Shown here: positions 59,113-64,000 of the stretch, one piece after another | Position numbering within the stretch: the stretch's first letter is position 1 | Layout of the letters: each line of letters starts with the position of its first letter | From: Taenia hydatigena | Taxonomy: Eukaryota; Platyhelminthes; Cestoda; Cyclophyllidea; Taeniidae | DNA: 64,000 bases | NCBI GenBank assembly: GCA_036345935.2 | Contig: JADWOT020001401.1 | Coordinates: 62,001-126,000, forward strand | Direction of reading: 5' to 3' | The notes under the pieces: model-generated | The model's input: only the letters and a program-made list of their open reading frames with translations | Database searches by the model: none | Told to the model about the DNA's origin: nothing | Program-made: the position numbers and the translations under genes

Positions 59113-59361
59113 ATGGCCTGTAGTAACCCGTCGCAGGTGAATGATAAATACTCTTTAGAAATGCATCGTGAGCCAGCGTGTAGTCTGCCTACTTTATCTG
59201 CACAATATTCGCATCCTGTGCCATCCAAGGTAAGAGATTCTTCTACCCGTAATTTGGGCGTTTCACATGACCGATGCAACGGGATTTCGGTCACAAGAAG
59301 CAAACCCTCAGCCAAAGTGACGTGTCCGGAGCCATCTGTTAATTCAACTGGCTGTGAGTGA
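59113..59361 (+). CDS. possible exon, Ser/Pro-rich, unknown
   Basis: An 82-codon open frame containing CSLPTLSAQYSHPVPSK followed by a consensus donor (CCAAG|GTAAGA, exon end 59,229). If that donor is used, only the first 39 codons are coding. The opposite strand is also open for 80 codons. No domain is recognised. Confidence 0.25.
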   Translation: MACSNPSQVNDKYSLEMHREPACSLPTLSAQYSHPVPSKVRDSSTRNLGVSHDRCNGISVTRSKPSAKVTCPEPSVNSTGCE

Positions 59362-61354
59362 GTAGAAGTATTTTGCGGTATACTCCCCCCGAAAGTGCAT
59401 TGCAGTTTTTTAATAATTGTGAGATGAAATAATTGTTTTGATAAACAAACCTAGGACCAATATGCACCCAGAAGGCACGGTATCTTCTTGACACCATGTA
59501 ATCTCAACCTCTAAAAAAGCATCCACCATCCTTGCCAAATTCACCTATTGCCTTGCTAGACATACTTATCTCTTCCGCTGCGGGATTTTGGGAAGATGAA
59601 AGGAAACTCCCGTATAAATTAGACATCCCGGGATCGGCGCTCTGCGTGCTCTTCTAGCAGTGCTTAGTAGGCTCACTTAAAATCGGCGTACCTACTACTT
59701 TGCCATGCGCACTCCCTTTTGCTTACTCAACTGAACAGTCATGCTGCTGCGGTATCTCGTATTAGTGTACAACTAAACGAACTATTTTCATCATTACTCT
59801 TAATCGAGAAAAGTCTTGTTGAGTAGTTCGTGAAATAAACTGACTTGCTAGTAGATTTTGCTGTAAATTTAGGAAAATTTGTTAATTGTCTTCTTCTTCG
59901 GATGAATGCTTGTACGTTTTGTACTGCTGTTCCCTGACGCATTTCCTCTACTTTCGCTTCACCGTTCTGGATTGAGGGTTACTGGAGAAAAGAGTAGAAT
60001 CCGAGATGCTTACGGCTAAAATGGGATGCGAAGTAGCCGATACTAAAATAGCTTAAATTAAAGTAATACCGGGTGGAATTTTTAAGCAATAAATCAATTA
60101 GACAAGCTGCGGAATTTAACTTGACTTTTGGTGGAACTGGATAAAGAACATTTACAAAATTTAAAAGGAAAAATTGCACAATTGGGAGCGCAAAATAAAA
60201 CTACTCATGCTAACGCATAATTACACGTGGATCACGTCGAGAGTGAGGGAAGCATTTCTTTTCAACCGTTTCTATGATACGCCATTGGTCCCAACTCTCT
60301 AAATTTCAAAATATGAAGCTGTGTAATGTGACAGGCAAGCGCATTTACACTGTGCTATGCACGAGCACATTTACACATCAAGCTCTCACTAGCGACTGAG
60401 GAGCAGATACTCATTCCCACCAGTTTCCGTGATGATCCAGGTGCATGGATGACTAAAACGACAAAGAATAAGCATAAGCAATACGATTGGCAGATGGCCG
60501 TTTGCAGCTGAAATCGCTAACGCGCATATATGCATTCTCGAGGGTACAATGGGTGGAGGAACAAAATGAGAAGAGTCTGGGATGGGCTAAAATCATTGGA
60601 AAAGAGGATGTCGGTGACCACATTAGGTATACATCTCTAATTTTTTCACCATTGAGATTGTACTACTTCGTTTTGAGCTAGCACAGACTTAAGTGACGGT
60701 GGTTGAAAGCTCGCAAATGCTGGTCTACTCGGCCTCACTTTACTTATCAGCTTCCGCTTCATCATACTGTCCACTCTACCCATTTCCTACTGCTTCATTC
60801 GATTCTGCTGGCACTTCTACACAATTCAATTTAATGTATTAATTACATGTGGAAAGTGACACAATAAATAAAGTTGTTTTTCATTCAGTAATGGTTTGAC
60901 AAAGGGATGTTGTCTCTTGGAGCTAAGCTATTTGTGGCAGGTGGCTTCATTTGCGATGAAAAGATATGGTAATGAACCAAAACAACCTAGACAGTTGCTC
61001 TTCTTTCTCTTACCTCTTCGCTTTCATCAGTATGCCTTACTGAGTCGTCTCGGTAAATTTAATGGAACGCAGTGGTATGGAGGGCAATCAAATTTAGTCC
61101 ATTGGATTGAAACCGAAGTAGGAGATGCAGAGCCTACAAGATCAGGATTAAACAAGTGTCAAATTAATGCGACTTCCCATTCCAGTAAATAAGTGTTAAA
61201 ATGGTTCTTCCCACACTGCACTCTGATGACATATATCTGTTTAAGATAGGCAATGAGAATCTTGATTCGTTATGCAAATTCGCTTCAAACGTCAGGCAGG
61301 ACAGCACAGAATACCACACGACCAGCTGCACGTGCTGCTGTCTCTTGCACGATG
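59362..61354. other. right flank, no gene recognised
   Basis: A 98-codon plus ORF at 60,896-61,192 has protein-like composition (KRYGNEPKQPRQ, FNGTQWYGG) but no family match. It begins at TTG or GTG rather than ATG, and an acceptor-like GTGGCAG precedes VASFAMKRYG. A 64-codon ORF sits at 60,487. Nothing else stands out. Confidence 0.4.
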
Positions 61355-62088
61355 TTATCTCTTTGTAGTTTTAGCTTGTTCTCGGTAAAATTCGAACATA
61401 AAGCTGCTGTATTTGCCATTTCTGGTAGCCTTCGTTATGACGACATCTACCCAAAAGCCATTCCACTGTGCATTTACACGGAAACCTTGATATGCCCAAA
61501 ACTCGAATGAGGAAAACTTTAATGCACGTGGAAGCGCAAGTTCCTTTTGATTAACTGAATTGAATTTTACAATTTTAAACAAAAAATAGCCTAGTCAAAT
61601 GTTTAAGGTTTTTGTCGCTTTGCTTTAGATTTATTTACCTTGTAACCAGTTGCATTTAGGGGAAGTAGGTGTCGATAAATCCCATGTCACCTCTATTTCA
61701 CGTTCTCTCTAACTTTACTATTTCGGCTTCATTGGCCTACCCATGAATCAAAAGGAACCAAAGAAGAACAATGCATTTATATTTTGTCTGCTCAATAAAT
61801 GGGCACAGCATACATCATCTTGCAGGTGCTTAGTTTGGCAGTATTAATGCTTTGTACGGATGAATGTTGGGTGGAAGGGATGCGGTGTGGATACATCATT
61901 GCATTACCACTTTTCTTCAGTAAATACCAGTATAATGAGGATGCTGTAATCAAGAATAGAAACCATAGCAAGGTCGAATAATGGACTGAGGGCGAAGTGT
62001 TGATCATTCCTTTAACAACTGTACCACTCGTTTGGCAGCTCTCTTCCCTTTCCCTTACACTCTGCTGTACATCACCACATAAATCCAC
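61355..62088 (-). pseudogene. possible Fn3-family relic in old repeat (right flank)
   Basis: On the minus strand a hydrophobic, signal-like stretch (STLLWFLFLITASSLYWYLL, about 61,905-61,970) resembles exon 1 of the central gene at DNA level (GGTATTTACTGAAGAAAAG against GGTATTCACTGCAGAATTG). About 400 bp later an open frame reads FRVNAQWNGFWVDVVITKA, which could be the first strands of an Fn3 domain. The tyrosine corner is not seen. The left partner segment near 2,480-2,990 is more decayed. Confidence 0.3.
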
Positions 62089-62273
62089 CTAGTCACCATC
62101 CTCACCTCTATAAAATGCGATGATTCTGGTGCAATGACTGCACGAATTCTTCTCTTTACATTCTTTTGCACTACCTTACGATACCTTGTACCACTGCTCC
62201 TACTGGCCTTCGTGCATCCATTTCCCTTCGCATCGGTTTGGCAAATACATGAGCGGCTGATAAAACAGCCCAT
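62055..62273 (-). CDS. small Cys-rich ORF with EGF-like signature (right copy)
   Basis: A 72-codon ORF beginning MGCFISRSCICQTDAKGNGC. Cys-x-Cys-x5-Gly-x2-Cys is exactly the EGF-like signature. GC-x4-SCICQTDAK is shared with the ORF at 2,157-2,330 on the opposite flank, with only synonymous changes in SCICQTDAK. A basic stretch (YRKVVQKNVKRR) follows. A stop lies directly upstream of the ATG, so it is either a complete micro-ORF or an exon whose acceptor I cannot place. The plus-strand hydrophobic ORF across this region is antisense. Confidence 0.45.
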   Translation of the reverse strand: MGCFISRSCICQTDAKGNGCTKASRSSGTRYRKVVQKNVKRRIRAVIAPESSHFIEVRMVTRWIYVVMYSRV

Positions 62274-62659
62274 TGCTTAGTTAACTCTTTGCCACTTAAT
62301 GCCCTTTCATTGTAAGTTACCATCCAAAAGGATGCGCAGAGGCAATCTTAGTCAGCCGGATTCCTGACAAAGCAGCCCGCCATCTCGGCTTTTTCAAAAA
62401 TGCCTCATAAGTGCTTTAACGAAATTCAGAATCTCTACGCTCACGAAAGATGGTGCATGCCTGAAATTAGGATGTCTTTTACCATGTCAATTGAATTCTG
62501 CATGCGCTACCCATCGACCAATCATACAACATACAAATGCATCATATGGTGCAGAAGTGTGAAGTTAGTGGCATCAAAAATATTGATCGCTAGGGTAAAT
62601 TAAACGAAGCCAACTTAATCATAATCTGGAGTGCCTTGAATAAGGTGTGGTGAGTTATG

Positions 62660-62908
62660 CTATTTGAAGGTCATTTTTATTTTATAGATGCGAATATTTG
62701 AAGTTAAGCAAACTGGGCGCATACGCATTGGCAGGCGGATGTTAAAGAAATAAAGGTAGTTAATGAGATTGATGGTTGGAGACAGTTTTTTTCGTTTGCT
62801 TGCGTCTGTTTCAGATGGGGCAGATCCAAGTGTGATGAACACTAGATTAGCTTCCTCATCCTTGTCTTTCACATTCTTTGGGACAGTAAAATAACTAGAT
62901 ATAGTCAT
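62660..62908 (-). CDS. unknown ORF, partner of 1,573-2,076
   Basis: An 82-codon ORF. Its second half (LSPTI to KIKMTFK) aligns in frame with LTPTI to KIRVIFK of the left ORF. The N-terminal half is charged (KNVKDKDEEA). It stops directly after the shared block, whereas the left ORF continues for about 100 codons. No family is recognised. Confidence 0.35.
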   Translation of the reverse strand: MTISSYFTVPKNVKDKDEEANLVFITLGSAPSETDASKRKKLSPTINLINYLYFFNIRLPMRMRPVCLTSNIRIYKIKMTFK

Positions 62909-63245
62909 AATTTACTTATAGTTTATTGAACTTAGAGCAGAGGACAGAGTTTGCTTTTCTCATATTGGAACTCGATGACGACTGTTTTGTCAGGCGATTT
63001 TTGTTCACTGGTAGGTTGTTATCTAAGAGGAGCAATCAAACAGACATTCCAGACGCTCTTCTTTTGGGTGGTCGATAACGATAGAAAATTCTCATCACCG
63101 CCACCATCATTAAGGTGAGCTGCAATTAGCCTGTGATTTTCAATGGAGTATTCTCAGTGAAGGAACATAAGTACTTTATTAAACGGAGTATTTGAAGCAT
63201 CCAGCTTCAGAATGGTGCGCCCTCATCTTAATTAACAAATTTTTG

Positions 63246-63392
63246 TTAACCAAACTTATTAAAACCTGTCGTTAGATCGTCTTTCTTCGTACGATTGCTA
63301 GCCAGCATCCACGAGTGGTTTAGTGGAGCAATTTTGCCCTTCAGAACCACCTCGCCATCGATATCTTCTTTTACACGAACCAATTGATACAG
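63246..63392 (-). CDS. unknown open frame, partner of 1,099-1,296
   Basis: Open between TGA and TAA for 48 codons, with no ATG at its start (LYQLVRVKEDIDGEVVLKG then KIAPLNHSWML). It is likely exon sequence if real. It shares 21 of 31 residues with the left ORF, without gaps. The domain is unknown. Confidence 0.35.
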   Translation of the reverse strand: MYQLVRVKEDIDGEVVLKGKIAPLNHSWMLASNRTKKDDLTTGFNKFG

Positions 63393-64000
63393 TCATTACA
63401 CTCTTGCTCCATTGTCGACCAAATGAAATTAGCCAGGTATGGAACAATTCAAAACCGTTTCAAACAATTTTTCACTGTGTTTTCTTGCATGACTAAAAGA
63501 CTACCTGGACTATTTATACCTAAAATACTTTATTTTGCGGTCGAATGCTTAAAGCACTAGCATAGACAAAGATGAGCAAGTTTTCCTCGTGGTTTTGGCA
63601 ATTCCTTTTAGTTCTATAAAGCTTTTGCTCAGCTATCTTTAGCGATCTTTCCGCGAGTGTCTTAATTTAATGCGGGAGTAAGCACAAAAGCCTCCGCCTC
63701 TGCATTAGAACGGGTTGACACTAGTTCATATAAAACCACAAGATAAAACTGCGAAGAAAAATAGTTCAATGGTAAATTTTACATCATTTTCCACCACGAC
63801 CTTAAAGAACTGATAAGTATGGGCATTTAATGCCCTTTTGGAGCTTAGCAGCTAAAATTGCGAACAGTAATGCAGCATGAGCTTGCTCACGAAGCAGCAT
63901 TTCCCATTGGATTGTTTGTATTTTGCTGCTATTAATGTAATGGCATGTAAGCTTCTTTAAGAAAATTTCCTCATCTTTTATAATCGCTTTCTTATGTTTT
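63393..64000. other. right end of window, no gene recognised
   Basis: No ORF or RNA gene is seen. It is probably still part of the old inverted repeat, but the left partner (below 1,085) was not aligned in detail. Confidence 0.4.

Larger units (their letters stand above)
61800..63392. repeat. old diverged inverted repeat, right copy
   Basis: Minus-strand partner of 1,085-2,660. It continues toward the window edge, so the tRNA at position 2-74 may have a counterpart beyond 64,000. Confidence 0.8.

Noticed and set aside
61799..61981. Signal-peptide-like plus ORF MGTAYIILQVLSLAVLMLC
   Set aside because: It overlaps the minus-strand exon-like segment of the old repeat, and its left partner near 2.6 kb does not keep this frame on the corresponding strand.
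62134..62280. Hydrophobic plus ORF (MTARILLFTFF) behind a TATAAAA
   Set aside because: It is antisense to the EGF-like ORF, whose conservation fits the minus strand better. The TATA-like string is only about 20 bases from the ATG.
1..64000. CRISPR arrays, bacterial operons, prophage
   Set aside because: No regularly spaced repeats, no ribosome-binding-site-led long ORFs and clear GT-AG intron structure: the window is eukaryotic.

Overview
The window looks like nuclear DNA of a parasitic flatworm, most probably a tapeworm. This is an inference from AT-rich DNA with GT-AG introns, a eukaryotic tRNA-Arg(ACG), and a small gene built as signal peptide / single fibronectin type III (Fn3) exon / hydrophobic tail. 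That exon order and phasing, and a length of about 160 residues, are what is known of cestode host-protective oncosphere antigens (the EG95/45W/18k type). Few ORFs are long; genes are mostly split into small exons and many copies are decayed.

Layout. (1) 2-74: tRNA-Arg on the minus strand. (2) About 1,085-2,660: left copy of an old, strongly diverged inverted repeat whose partner lies at about 61,800-63,390. It carries pairs of ORFs that keep their reading frame on opposite strands, among them a Cys-rich EGF-like exon. (3) 2,660-7,121: mostly unrecognised DNA with a possible secreted ORF at 3,017. (4) 7,122-29,101 and 29,477-51,482: two arms of about 22 kb forming a young, near-identical palindrome around a 375-bp spacer. 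Each arm holds, from outside inward: a decayed retroelement zinc knuckle, unknown ORFs (tandemly duplicated in the left arm only), a 158-bp tandem repeat, a zinc-finger relic, four diverged relics of signal peptide-Fn3-membrane-anchor genes (A-D, with D inverted), and at the centre an Fn3 gene. (5) 51,483-61,800: single-copy flank with another Fn3 exon, a Ser/Thr/Pro-rich open frame and a cluster of single C2H2 zinc-finger exons at 56.4-57.7 kb on the minus strand.

The palindrome centre is the functional core. Two copies of the Fn3 gene start head to head, 753 bp apart, each behind an identical TATA box, so the centre looks like a divergent promoter. The right copy is intact (four exons, 159 codons). 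The left copy has lost 1,565 bp, which removes the end of the Fn3 exon and both downstream exons. Arm divergence rises from zero near the centre to about one residue in eight in the outer ORFs.

Together this is a multigene nursery: old inverted and tandem copies of a surface/secreted Fn3 gene, a young palindrome that re-duplicated the block, private indels since then, and neighbouring zinc-finger and EGF-like exons. Alignments were made by eye, so boundaries of diverged repeats are approximate.
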